Assembly (NCBI RefSeq): GCF_900113635.1
Contig: NZ_FOQA01000009.1
Coordinates: 1-64,000 of the forward strand
Origin: Tindallia magadiensis
GTDB lineage: Bacteria > Bacillota > Clostridia > Peptostreptococcales > Tindalliaceae
Length of the DNA stretch: 64,000 bases
Direction: 5' to 3'
A program made the translations under genes and the position numbers. Shown here piece after piece: positions 24,958 through 34,071 of this stretch (positions within the stretch are counted from its first letter, which is position 1; every line of letters starts with the position of its first letter). The notes under the pieces are model-generated. The model worked only from the letters and a program-made list of their open reading frames with translations, did not search any database and was not told the origin of the DNA.

Positions 24958-26061
24958 TTGAAAGCAAAAAGAAAGTTTCGGAAAAGACTCTTTGGATTGA
25001 TCTTGATTGTTTTTGTCATGCTTTTATTAAGCAGTCCCTGGACCAGTCGATACTTACAGCGTTATCTTCTGTCCAGTGATCAGGAAATGTTTTTGTATCG
25101 GGAAGTAGCGATTCCTTACAGTGGAAACTGGGAAATCCTTTCTTTTTCTGAAGGGGTTATGCTATTAAGAAATGCAGAAATCCGCTATTTTCATGGAGAG
25201 AGCCAATACGATTGGACCTTGGGTACTGAAAACATGGATCATGTAGCGGCACAAAACAAAGAACGGGTATCGATTATGGAGAAATCACCTCGCTATCTGT
25301 TATCCATGAATGAAGAAGGACATATGCTTTATCAGCAGGCCGTGAACCGACCGATTCAATGGATGATTAGTGACCAGAACCATCATCTTCTAGCACAACA
25401 TCCAGAAGAAGACGGACTGATGGCCTTTTCCGTATTTGATCCTCAGGGTCGGGTAATGGGAAGCATGATCTTGCCTGACGCCCATCTGCTGACAAGCTCC
25501 CTGGACTCATCAAGAGACCGTGTGTTTTTAAGTTTTCTGGAAGTTGGGACAGAGGGCTATGCATCGGTGCTGGCCATGTACGACCTTCATGGAATACTGG
25601 TTTCTTCCTGGTCCTTTCCCCGGCAACTGATTTTTGGGCTGGAACAGGAAGGTCGTAACTTATCGATTTTGATGGATGATCAACTGCAGGTAATGACAAA
25701 AGAACGGGAAGTCGTGGCAGAACAACCGATCGACCCATTTTACCTGAAAAGCCATAATGGGGAAGCTTGGATTCTGGTTCATCGGCAAGAGGAAGAAGAA
25801 ATGCAGAGTCGGCTACGCTATCTTTCCGCTGATGGAAAAGACAGTCGGGAAAAAGAAATAGCCATGAATATTTCAGGCATGGATGTCAACGCTTCATCGA
25901 TTTTGGTATATAATGCAAGAGAGTTAAAGGTGTTTAATAACCGGTTAGATCTAATCGCCAAACATCAGCTTTCCAGGGATATCGAAAAAGGCTTTGTCCT
26001 GGAAAACAACTTAATTGTGTTGCAAACCAGAGGAGAATTATTGTTCTATGAAATGAGGTAA
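24958..26061 (+). CDS. Membrane-anchored WD/PQQ-like protein (DUF5711-like)
   Basis: The 367-aa protein has an N-terminal signal anchor (about 9-28) and a long extracytoplasmic region of repeating beta-type segments, consistent with a propeller-like fold. Resemblance to DUF5711 proteins of Clostridia rests on position, size and architecture, not on a motif. The start is TTG, five to eight bases after GGGAGG and a T-run. It overlaps the CvpA gene at a TAATG, so both belong to the parB-dnaX operon. Confidence 0.65.
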   Translation: MKAKRKFRKRLFGLILIVFVMLLLSSPWTSRYLQRYLLSSDQEMFLYREVAIPYSGNWEILSFSEGVMLLRNAEIRYFHGESQYDWTLGTENMDHVAAQNKERVSIMEKSPRYLLSMNEEGHMLYQQAVNRPIQWMISDQNHHLLAQHPEEDGLMAFSVFDPQGRVMGSMILPDAHLLTSSLDSSRDRVFLSFLEVGTEGYASVLAMYDLHGILVSSWSFPRQLIFGLEQEGRNLSILMDDQLQVMTKEREVVAEQPIDPFYLKSHNGEAWILVHRQEEEEMQSRLRYLSADGKDSREKEIAMNISGMDVNASSILVYNARELKVFNNRLDLIAKHQLSRDIEKGFVLENNLIVLQTRGELLFYEMR

Positions 26062-26810
26062 TGAAGATGAATTGGATAGATATTATGATGATCGCCATTT
26101 TGGGCTGGAACCTTTTTCGGGGATACGCCCGGGGGTTGATCCTTACCATCGCCAGTTTAGTCAGCTATATGGTTGGATATTGGAGTGCCAGCCAATTTAG
26201 CTATCTAGTGACAGAGAGATGGATCAACTCTCCTTTCCTGATCCGCCCTATCCGAGAATGGGTGTATGGATACTTAAAAGCTCGTTGGGAAAGACCGGAA
26301 GTAAACCATTTGGCCGAAGAAAACATACAAGCCTTATGGCAGCAACTGCCAGTACCATCAGTGGTGCTGGACTGGATACCGGATTATAAGGAATTCAATG
26401 GACTGGAAAGTGCGATGGAACTGGCGGATGATTGGGTGTTGGCCCAGGCAACAGAAGCCCTGCTCCATTTTTTGATTTCCTGCTTCTCCTTTCTACTTGT
26501 TTTTATCGTCGTAAAGCAGCTGGTTTATATGGCCGGCCTGGTGATCAACGGATTTTTCAAACTTCCGGTATTAAACATGGCAAATCGAATGGCTGGTTTG
26601 GCTGCCGGGTTGATTCGAGGACTGATCCTTATATGGGTCATTACGATTTTACTGACTCCCTTTGCAGCGGCTAATGCCCAGGGAGCTGTGGCCGAAGCCC
26701 TACGACAATCAGCACTCTTACCCTGGTTAAACAATTTAATGCCAAGCGTTTTCGGAAGTCCGGAAAGCTTTGCTCAGGTTCAAATCAATGAAGGTGGTGA
26801 AACTCTGTGA
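26061..26810 (+). CDS. CvpA family membrane protein
   Basis: The 249-aa protein has four membrane helices in the CvpA pattern: an opening MNWIDIMMIAILGWNLFRGYARG, a central gap of about 90 hydrophilic residues, then two or three helices, including one with GLAAGLIRGLIL. CvpA proteins are linked to envelope homeostasis and, in some bacteria, colicin V production; the biochemical role is unknown. A second ATG at 26067 is equally well placed behind GAGGT. It overlaps dnaX by four bases. Confidence 0.85.
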   Translation: MKMNWIDIMMIAILGWNLFRGYARGLILTIASLVSYMVGYWSASQFSYLVTERWINSPFLIRPIREWVYGYLKARWERPEVNHLAEENIQALWQQLPVPSVVLDWIPDYKEFNGLESAMELADDWVLAQATEALLHFLISCFSFLLVFIVVKQLVYMAGLVINGFFKLPVLNMANRMAGLAAGLIRGLILIWVITILLTPFAAANAQGAVAEALRQSALLPWLNNLMPSVFGSPESFAQVQINEGGETL

Positions 26811-28423
26811 GTTATAAAGCGCTTTACCGTAAGTGGAGACCAGAAGTTTTTGAAGAAGTGATGGGGCAAGCCTATATTGTTCAAACACTAAAAAATCAGA
26901 TTGCAGCCGATTCTATTTCCCATGCCTACCTTTTTTCTGGTATTCGAGGTACGGGAAAAACGTCAACGGCAAAGATCTTTGCTCGGGCCATTAACTGCTT
27001 GGATCCTTATGATGGAAACCCTTGCAACGTATGCGAAGTTTGCCGGGGCATTCTTTCTGACCAGGTGATGGACGTTCTGGAGATTGATGCCGCATCAAAC
27101 AACGGAGTAGATCATATCCGCGAAATTCGTGAAAGTGTGAAATACCCGCCGGTAAAAGGAAAGTACAAGGTTTATATCATCGACGAGGTGCATATGCTAA
27201 GTTCCGGAGCCTTTAATGCATTATTAAAAACCCTGGAAGAACCTCCGGAGCATGTGGTGTTTATTTTAGCCACAACGGAATTGCATAAAATTCCACCCAC
27301 GGTGTTATCTCGATGCTTACGGTTTAATTTCAAACCACTTTCAATGGAAGAAATAAAGAAACGCCTTGAGATTATCTGTCGTTCCTTAGACATGGATTGT
27401 GATGACGGAGCGCTTACAACGGTAGCGATTAACGGAGAAGGAGCTCTCCGGGATGCCCTCAGTATTTTAGATCAATGCATTGCCTATCATCCGGGACAAC
27501 TGAGTTATGAACATGTGATTGAAGTATTGGGAAGTATTAACGAAGACCTGCTTTTTCAAATGACGGACCATATTGCTCATCAGAAACCGCTAAAAGTAGC
27601 CGAACTACTCCAGCAACTATATCTGGAAGGAAAAGATATGAAGCAACTGCTGACAGAGCTGATGAAACACTTTCGGTGGTTAATGATGGCTTCGCTTAAG
27701 GCAAAAATAGAAGGCTGGGAAGCCATGCCGGAAGCCAAAAGAGAAAAATTGATCCAGCAAGCCGCTGGTTTTGAAACCAGAGATATTACAGAGATGATTC
27801 GAAAAATGGCCGACATCGAATTTTCAATGAAAAAGTCAGCCCAACCTTATATATTGCTGGAAAGCGGCATGATTGCTTTAGCCTCTCCAATGCCTAAGGC
27901 AGCACCACCACCGGCGCCCTCTGTCCAGGCTGATCCCTCTCCTAAGACGGCTCAACCTGTTCAGAAGCCCAAAGCTGAAGCCAAGCCTTCTCCGGAAAAA
28001 AAACCGGCAGCGGCACCCGCTCCTGAACCAACGCACCAGCCCTCTCCTACCGAAGGAAACTCCGAAGGTCTATTGGAACTGGTACGGCAACAATGGCCGG
28101 AGGTGTTGGAACAGATCAGGCTAGATAAAAAGGCATCTATCCAGGCGATGGCAAGAGAAGGGAAAATAATGGCCATCGAAGGAGAAGCTGCCGTTCTAGG
28201 CTTTGATCAGGAACACAGCTTTCATTGTAATAAATTGGATCGGGAAGATATTAAATCCTATCTGTCCCGTCTATTAAAGGATAAAACAGGCAAATCCCTA
28301 CGGATCAAACTGCAACTACTGGAAGACAATAAACAATCGGCCCGGCAGCAACAGGAACAGGTCATTGAAAAACTAAAGGAAGTAGTACCGGAAAATATCC
28401 TGGAAATCGTGGAAGAAGAGTAA
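26807..28423 (+). CDS. dnaX: DNA polymerase III subunit gamma/tau
   Basis: The 538-aa clamp-loader ATPase has Walker A GIRGTGKTSTAKIFARA, a zinc site built from Cys residues in NPCNVCEVCRG, Walker B IIDEVHML and the sensor LATTELHKIPPTVLSRC. The AAA+ part ends near residue 370. A Pro/Ala/Lys linker (about 360-425) joins a tau-type C-terminal domain. Translation starts at GTG overlapping cvpA. Within the linker, codons GAA AAA AAA form an A8 tract (27996-28003); a -1 shift there reaches a TGA at 28024-28026, which would give a 406-residue gamma-like product. Confidence 0.96.
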   Translation: MSYKALYRKWRPEVFEEVMGQAYIVQTLKNQIAADSISHAYLFSGIRGTGKTSTAKIFARAINCLDPYDGNPCNVCEVCRGILSDQVMDVLEIDAASNNGVDHIREIRESVKYPPVKGKYKVYIIDEVHMLSSGAFNALLKTLEEPPEHVVFILATTELHKIPPTVLSRCLRFNFKPLSMEEIKKRLEIICRSLDMDCDDGALTTVAINGEGALRDALSILDQCIAYHPGQLSYEHVIEVLGSINEDLLFQMTDHIAHQKPLKVAELLQQLYLEGKDMKQLLTELMKHFRWLMMASLKAKIEGWEAMPEAKREKLIQQAAGFETRDITEMIRKMADIEFSMKKSAQPYILLESGMIALASPMPKAAPPPAPSVQADPSPKTAQPVQKPKAEAKPSPEKKPAAAPAPEPTHQPSPTEGNSEGLLELVRQQWPEVLEQIRLDKKASIQAMAREGKIMAIEGEAAVLGFDQEHSFHCNKLDREDIKSYLSRLLKDKTGKSLRIKLQLLEDNKQSARQQQEQVIEKLKEVVPENILEIVEEE

Positions 28424-28448
28424 GAGGGATTACTAGATTTTGTCAATA

Positions 28449-28457
28449 TGGTATAAT
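28449..28457 (+). promoter_or_regulatory. Extended -10 promoter ahead of ybaB
   Basis: TGGTATAAT is a perfect extended -10 element about 53 bp before the YbaB start. The -35 region is weak (ATTACT). It would let ybaB-recR be expressed separately from dnaX. Confidence 0.55.
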
Positions 28458-28509
28458 GTAAAATAGAAAATACAAATAATGAAATTAATAAAAGGAGTGA
28501 CCGATAGAA

Positions 28510-28857
28510 ATGAGTAAACGAAAATTTGGCGGTGCAGGCGGCGGCATGCCGAACATGAACGCAATGATGAAACAGGCACAACAAATGCAAAAGAAAATGG
28601 CTGAACTGCAGGAAGAGTTAGAAACCCGCGAGTTTGAAGCAACCGTTGGCGGCGGAGCCGTCAATGTCACGGTTACCGGTAAAAAGGAAGTAAAATCAAT
28701 CAATATTAAACCGGAAGCAGTAGATGAAGACGATGTAGAAATGTTGGAAGATCTGATCATGGCTGCGGTGAACGAAGCCCTTCGTACAGCAGACGAAACC
28801 GTAAGCCGGGAAATGGGAAAACTGACCGGCGGCATGGGAATGCCACCAGGCCTGTAA
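28510..28857 (+). CDS. YbaB/EbfC nucleoid-associated protein
   Basis: The 115-aa small DNA-binding protein of the YbaB/EbfC family has a Met/Gln-rich first helix ([21 protein letters not shown] as its core), a central beta-sheet with [15 protein letters not shown], and a C-terminal helix with [10 protein letters not shown]. Members form dimers shaped like tweezers that bind DNA and affect nucleoid structure and gene expression. The dnaX-ybaB-recR order is conserved across bacteria. Confidence 0.95.
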   Translation: MSKRKFGGAGGGMPNMNAMMKQAQQMQKKMAELQEELETREFEATVGGGAVNVTVTGKKEVKSINIKPEAVDEDDVEMLEDLIMAAVNEALRTADETVSREMGKLTGGMGMPPGL

Positions 28858-28901
28858 AGCAAAGCATCTTGGAAGTAAAAAAGAGAAGCGGGGAGAAATA
28901 A

Positions 28902-29501
28902 ATGCAGGAGTTTACAACGCCGATTGCTGGTTTAATAGAAGCCTTCAGCAAACTGCCGGGTATTGGCCGTAAAACGGCACAGCGCCTGGCTTTTCACGTC
29001 ATCAGTATGGATGGCAAAGAGGTAACACAATTGGCAAAAGCGATTATAGAAGCAAAGAAGAACATTCGATATTGTGCGCATTGCGCTAATTTTACCGATA
29101 CAGAAACCTGCTCTCTGTGTAACAATCCTAAAAGAGATGCGACAACCATCTGTGTGGTGGAAGACCCCAGAGATGTGGTGGCAATGGAAAAAACCAGAGA
29201 ATATAAAGGCTTGTATCACGTACTACATGGAGCCATTTCACCTTTAGATGGAATAGGTCCGGAAGATATAAAAGTAAAAGAACTGGTGGAACGGGTCGGA
29301 GCTGAACAAGTAGAAGAAATTATTTTAGCCACCAATCCCACCATAGAAGGAGAAGCCACGGCAATGTATCTGGCTCGGCTTTTTAAGCCCATGGGAATTA
29401 AAGTAACACGTATTGGCTACGGAATTCCGGTGGGCGGCGATCTGGAATATGTGGATGAAGTGACGCTTTTAAAAGCCATGGAGGGTCGAAAAACGCTATG
29501 A
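28902..29501 (+). CDS. recR: Recombination mediator RecR
   Basis: The 199-aa RecR acts with RecO/RecF to load RecA on gapped DNA. It shows the helix-hairpin-helix [15 protein letters not shown] (about 17-31), the four-cysteine zinc finger [16 protein letters not shown] (about 54-69), and the Toprim domain with [14 protein letters not shown] and [12 protein letters not shown]. Its stop overlaps the start of the next gene by four bases. Confidence 0.97.
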   Translation: MQEFTTPIAGLIEAFSKLPGIGRKTAQRLAFHVISMDGKEVTQLAKAIIEAKKNIRYCAHCANFTDTETCSLCNNPKRDATTICVVEDPRDVVAMEKTREYKGLYHVLHGAISPLDGIGPEDIKVKELVERVGAEQVEEIILATNPTIEGEATAMYLARLFKPMGIKVTRIGYGIPVGGDLEYVDEVTLLKAMEGRKTL

Positions 29502-30523
29502 AAATTGGATTACGAACGATTAAAACCAGTATTGCCGTTACCATTGGTCTTTTTGCTGTAGCGCTGCTAAATCTGGAAAGTCCCTTTTTTGTTACCATTG
29601 CCGCCCTTATTGGGATGCAAGCAACGATTTCTGATTCATGGGTCGTCGGTCGGAACCGAATGCTGGGAACTGCCGTTGGAGCCATTTTTGGAATGCTGCT
29701 GGCAATTTGGCTGCCGCCGCATCCTATTTTAGCCGGGATTGCTGTGTTATTACTGATCCAGTTAATGAACCTGATTAAAACACCAGAAGCCGTGGTGATT
29801 AGCTGTATTGTTTTTGTAGCCGTTTTTATGGAAGCTGGAAATGGAGCGGTGGAATATGCCTTAAGCCGTCTTTTTGATACAGGGCTGGGGATTGGCATTG
29901 CACTGGTAGTCAATTATTTTTTAATGCCGCCTACCTACGACCAACAAGTACTGGCGGAAATTCGAAAAGAAGCTCCGGCAATCATCAAAAGCCAGAATCG
30001 AATGCTGGGGGTGCTGATGCATCAGAAATATATTTCTGTGGATGAGCTGCAAGAAGAACTGGATCGTATTGAAGAAGGCCAGGAAGAAATTAAAAAACTG
30101 GTTGAATTGCAGGAAAAAGAAGAAAAAATCAATGTTCATGGAGAAATGAGCATGAAAGAAGTCATGCTGGTATACAAACTGATCTCTGAAATGCATCAGC
30201 ATTTGCAAAATTTGATGGGCATTGTGGAAAAAGGGGTTGCCCTTAGCATTATGCAACCAATGGAAAAAGAACTGGCGTCGGTCTATGAAGCCTTAACCGA
30301 CGTAGAAAAAGATCTGGACAAGGGCGACGATGCCCTTAGCCAGCGATTGGAAGAAATTGAAGCACGTGCCAATGAGATCAAAAGAAAGATAAAAAATCAG
30401 GAAACTGCTGTACCTTTGTCCGTAGAAGAAACGGTGAAACTACTGGTGGTTCTTTACAATGTGGAAGAAATTCTTTCCAAAAGCAGTATCATCTTTAGTT
30501 ACTCTACGGTGAAAAACCGGTAA
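29498..30523 (+). CDS. Aromatic acid exporter family (FUSC-like) membrane protein
   Basis: The 341-aa protein has about six short membrane helices in its first 150 residues (opening [23 protein letters not shown] and a [20 protein letters not shown] stretch typical of the ArAE family), then a long charged cytoplasmic coiled-coil region. Family members are proposed to export aromatic acids or to act as envelope scaffolds. It is coupled to recR by a four-base overlap. Substrate unknown. Confidence 0.82.
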   Translation: MKIGLRTIKTSIAVTIGLFAVALLNLESPFFVTIAALIGMQATISDSWVVGRNRMLGTAVGAIFGMLLAIWLPPHPILAGIAVLLLIQLMNLIKTPEAVVISCIVFVAVFMEAGNGAVEYALSRLFDTGLGIGIALVVNYFLMPPTYDQQVLAEIRKEAPAIIKSQNRMLGVLMHQKYISVDELQEELDRIEEGQEEIKKLVELQEKEEKINVHGEMSMKEVMLVYKLISEMHQHLQNLMGIVEKGVALSIMQPMEKELASVYEALTDVEKDLDKGDDALSQRLEEIEARANEIKRKIKNQETAVPLSVEETVKLLVVLYNVEEILSKSSIIFSYSTVKNR

Positions 30524-30556
30524 TAAGCAGAATTCTTCAGTTGGGGAGCGAATTTT

Positions 30557-31489
30557 GTGGAACAAAGAGATCGACAGAAAGCCATGATAGAAGCTGCCAT
30601 GATCGCTACGTTAACAACCATTTTTGTATTGGGAACCGTTTATATTCCCGTCCTCTCTATCTTAATGGTACTGATTCCAGTACCATTTCTGGTATTGGCC
30701 GCCCGTCGGTCTACCCGATACGCCTTTTTTTCTTTATTGGTGACCATTTTGCTTATTGGAGTGTTGACGGGCGTTCTTTACAGCCTGCTCATTTTTGTTA
30801 TTTTTGGACCTTTAGCCATTGTAATGGGAGCCTGGATTCGGAAAGGAAAACATCCTCATGAAATTATTTTTGCCGGCGCCTTTGCGTCAGCGGCGGCTAC
30901 TTTTCTGCTTATTTATCTGATAGGTTTGGCTACAGGCATCCAATTAACACTGGAGCTGGGCCAAATGTTTGAAAACCTGTTCCAACAACAAATAGATTCT
31001 TTGCAACAGTTAAGTATTGATCCGGCAACAGCCGAAGAAATGATTCAGTATGTGTTGCTGATCATTCCAGGCCTTATTATGGTGCAGGCTCTTTTTGGTG
31101 CTTTTATCAATTACTACCTGACGGTGGCCGTACTTCGGAGAAGTCAGAGCTATCAGCAGGAATTGCCAGAGTTTAGCCGGTTCAAACTTCCAGGTCATGT
31201 GGTGATGGGATCTTTTCTGGTACTGATGCTCTCTTGGCTTACCAGTTATGCAGACTGGCTCCATACAGAAGGCATGGTGGCCAATACCATCCTGCTGATT
31301 GTCATGGTGTTTTTTATGCAAGGCTTATCGGTGATCAGCTTCTGGATCAAACGGACACGAGTGCCTAAATGGCTTCGAATTGTTGTTCTATTGTCCTTAG
31401 TCATTATTAGTCCGATTATTACCGTGATTGCCATGCTGGGCCTGTTAGAATCGATGATAAATTTTCGGAAAATCTCATCCTCTAAATAA
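30557..31489 (+). CDS. yybS: YybS family (DUF2232) membrane protein
   Basis: The 310-aa polytopic protein of the YybS family, with about eight helices, is a standard neighbour of gdpP and rplI in Bacillota; the family resembles S-components or transporters, but its role is not known. Translation starts at GTG behind GGGGAGCG. An alternate reading frame overlaps the 5' end but has no family features. Confidence 0.88.
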   Translation: MEQRDRQKAMIEAAMIATLTTIFVLGTVYIPVLSILMVLIPVPFLVLAARRSTRYAFFSLLVTILLIGVLTGVLYSLLIFVIFGPLAIVMGAWIRKGKHPHEIIFAGAFASAAATFLLIYLIGLATGIQLTLELGQMFENLFQQQIDSLQQLSIDPATAEEMIQYVLLIIPGLIMVQALFGAFINYYLTVAVLRRSQSYQQELPEFSRFKLPGHVVMGSFLVLMLSWLTSYADWLHTEGMVANTILLIVMVFFMQGLSVISFWIKRTRVPKWLRIVVLLSLVIISPIITVIAMLGLLESMINFRKISSSK

Positions 31490-31586
31490 GCTTCATTAGG
31501 AAAAGCGGGTTAAAGAAACCAGCTTACGGGTAAAAGTAAACAATGGCTATTCATGATAAGTAGCAATTCAGCAGGGAGCGTCGCTT

Positions 31587-33605
31587 ATGAAGAAAAAAAA
31601 TCGATTACTTCAAATACTGACTCCAGATACCCGGATCTATATGATTATCATCACCGTCCTCATCCTATTGATCGGTTATTATAACCGATCAATAGGAGTG
31701 GTAGGTGTTTTTTTGCTGGCCTATCTCCTGTACTATAACCTTAAGATTAGCAATATGAAAAAAAAAGAATGGGCCGAATATATTGAACGGCTGTCTTCGG
31801 ATATCGATTCAGCCACCAAACAATCCATCTTAAACATGCCTATTCCACTGACCATGGTGGATATTGACGGAACCATTACCTGGTATAACCAAAAGTTTTC
31901 GGGAATTGTCCAATCCACGGATTTATTGGAGCGAAACATTCATGATCTGGTAAAAAACTTTGATTTGCGGGCAATGATGCGAAAAGACACTCCGGAATTT
32001 TGGCATGCCGCCGTTGATAAACGATCCTTTAAAGTCCTCTTTAATGTGGTGAAAGAAGAAAAAAGGCAGGGCGAAGATTACCGAATCCTGCTCTACTGGA
32101 TTGAATACACCCTTTACGAAAACCTGAAGCGAAGGTACAATCAGGAAAAACTGGTGGTAGCCCTGGCGCAGGTAGATAATTATGATGAAGTAATGAAAAG
32201 CACGGACGATACGAACCGCCCCAGAGTTTCCGCCGACATTGATCATCGGATGCAGGTATGGGCTTCTCAGCTAAAAGGATTGGCAAGAAAATACGAACAG
32301 GATAAATACATTCTTATTTTTGAACATCAATACTTGGAAAGTCAGGAAACCAAACGGTTTGAAATACTGGATGATGTCAGAGACATTCACCTGGGGAACT
32401 CCATTCCTCCTACATTAAGCATTGGCGTTGGCACTATGGGGAAAGATTACCAGGAATGCATGGCCTATGCCAATACAGCAAAAGATTTATGCCTGGGTCG
32501 TGGCGGTGATCAGGTAGCGGTGAAAAAGAATGACGATATCAAATTTTATGGCGGTAAAAGCAAAGCCGTTGAAAAAAGGACAAAGGTAAAGGCCCGCGTA
32601 ATTGCTTATGGCCTGCGTCAGCTAATGGATCAGGCAGAAGCTGTCCTGGTAATGGGGCATAAAAATTCGGATTTGGACGCTTTAGGAGCTGCGCTGGGCA
32701 TTTATCGGGCAGCCAGAAACCGGAAAAAAACAGCGCATATTGTGTTAAAAGAAAGCAATCCATCCATCGAAGTACTATACCAGCGAATGATGAAGATTCC
32801 CGAATATCAGAAAGCTGTGATTGACGGTCAGGAAGCACAAAAGATACAAGGGAGTAAAAAAACCTTGGTAGTGGTGGTAGATACTCATCGCCCTATTTAT
32901 ACAGAATGTCCGGAACTGTTAAAAGAAGGAAGCAAAATTGTATTGATCGATCATCATCGACGAAGCACGGATTTTATCGAAAACCCAATTCTGACGTACC
33001 ATGAAACCTATGCTTCCTCTACCAGTGAAATGGTAACAGAAATCATTCATTATATGGAAGAAAAACTTCATTTAGAAAGCCTGGAAGCAGAAGCGCTGAT
33101 GGCAGGAATTGCCTTGGACACCAAAAACTTTACCTTCAAAACCGGGGTCCGAACCTTTGAAGCAGCTTCCTACCTTCGGCGGGCCGGTGCCGACACTACC
33201 TTGGTACGGCAAATGTTTCAGGACGATCTGCAATCTATTGTTTCTCGAGCGGAAGTAGTCAAAAAAGCAGAGATTATTTTAGATAAAATCGCCATTGCCA
33301 TCAGTGAAGATGTGTCTGAAAGGGCGAATCTGGTGGCGGCTCAGGCAGCAGACATTATGCTGAACATACGAGGAGCCAAGGCATCCTTTGTCTTAGGCAA
33401 CGATCCCAACGGTCAAATTTTTATCAGCGGCCGATCTTTGGGAGATGTGAATGTGCAGGTTATTCTAGAAAAGCTGGGTGGCGGCGGTCATATGACAGTT
33501 GCCGGAGCTCAGTTGAAAAATATCAAAATAGAAGAAGCAAAAATAAAACTGATTCAAGCCATTACAGAAGTTTTGGAAGAAGAAGAGGAGGAAGATGAAG
33601 GATGA
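31587..33605 (+). CDS. gdpP: Cyclic-di-AMP phosphodiesterase GdpP
   Basis: The 672-aa membrane enzyme hydrolyses c-di-AMP and so tunes osmotic and cell-wall homeostasis. Order: two helices (about 14-50), a PAS-like domain (about 85-170), a degenerate GGDEF-like domain (about 170-310), the DHH catalytic domain with GHKNSDLDALGAALG, VVVDTHRP and IDHHRRS, and DHHA1 with GGGGHMTVAGAQ. An acidic tail overlaps rplI by four bases. A perfect palindrome lies in the coding sequence for the second helix. Confidence 0.96.
   Translation: MKKKNRLLQILTPDTRIYMIIITVLILLIGYYNRSIGVVGVFLLAYLLYYNLKISNMKKKEWAEYIERLSSDIDSATKQSILNMPIPLTMVDIDGTITWYNQKFSGIVQSTDLLERNIHDLVKNFDLRAMMRKDTPEFWHAAVDKRSFKVLFNVVKEEKRQGEDYRILLYWIEYTLYENLKRRYNQEKLVVALAQVDNYDEVMKSTDDTNRPRVSADIDHRMQVWASQLKGLARKYEQDKYILIFEHQYLESQETKRFEILDDVRDIHLGNSIPPTLSIGVGTMGKDYQECMAYANTAKDLCLGRGGDQVAVKKNDDIKFYGGKSKAVEKRTKVKARVIAYGLRQLMDQAEAVLVMGHKNSDLDALGAALGIYRAARNRKKTAHIVLKESNPSIEVLYQRMMKIPEYQKAVIDGQEAQKIQGSKKTLVVVVDTHRPIYTECPELLKEGSKIVLIDHHRRSTDFIENPILTYHETYASSTSEMVTEIIHYMEEKLHLESLEAEALMAGIALDTKNFTFKTGVRTFEAASYLRRAGADTTLVRQMFQDDLQSIVSRAEVVKKAEIILDKIAIAISEDVSERANLVAAQAADIMLNIRGAKASFVLGNDPNGQIFISGRSLGDVNVQVILEKLGGGGHMTVAGAQLKNIKIEEAKIKLIQAITEVLEEEEEEDEG
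31664..31696. repeat. Perfect 16-bp-arm palindrome inside gdpP
   Basis: Arms CCTATTGATCGGTTAT and ATAACCGATCAATAGG are exact reverse complements separated by a single T. The palindrome encodes part of the second membrane segment (around IGYYNRSIG), so it is not an insertion that breaks the gene. Confidence 0.95.
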
Positions 33606-34048
33606 AAGTAATTTTACAGCAGGATGTTAAAGGATTAGGAAAAAAAGGGGAAATCGTCAATGCGAGTGATGGGTATGCCCGTAACTTTTTAATTCCTAAA
33701 AAAATGGCTATCTATGCCAATGATGGCAATGTTCATACCGTAGAACAACAAAAAAAAGCCCAAGAAAAACGAAAAGCAGAAGAACGGCAAGCAGCCGAAG
33801 AACTAAAAGAACGTATCGAAAAAGTAACGGTAACCATGAAGACAAAAGCCGGAGAAGGCGGCCGGTTGTTTGGATCGGTAACCAACAAAGAAATTGCAGA
33901 AGCTTTACAAAAACAGCATAAAATCAAAATAGATAAACGCAAAATCAACCTTTCGGATCCTATTAAAAATTTAGGAGATACCGTGGTAGAAGTAAAGGTA
34001 TATCCTAATGTCAGTGCCAGTATGAAAGTAAAAGTACAAGCTGAGTAA
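33602..34048 (+). CDS. rplI: 50S ribosomal protein bL9
   Basis: The 148-aa bL9 has the standard two-lobed layout: N-terminal MKVILQQDVKGLGKKGEIV and the signature GYARNFLIPKKMA, a long connecting helix rich in Lys/Glu/Ala, and a C-terminal rRNA-binding lobe with GGRLFGSVTNKEIAEAL. It helps keep the reading frame during translation. It overlaps gdpP, a conserved arrangement with dnaB next. Confidence 0.98.
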   Translation: MKVILQQDVKGLGKKGEIVNASDGYARNFLIPKKMAIYANDGNVHTVEQQKKAQEKRKAEERQAAEELKERIEKVTVTMKTKAGEGGRLFGSVTNKEIAEALQKQHKIKIDKRKINLSDPIKNLGDTVVEVKVYPNVSASMKVKVQAE

Positions 34049-34071
34049 ACGAAGACAGGAGAGGTGGCTTG

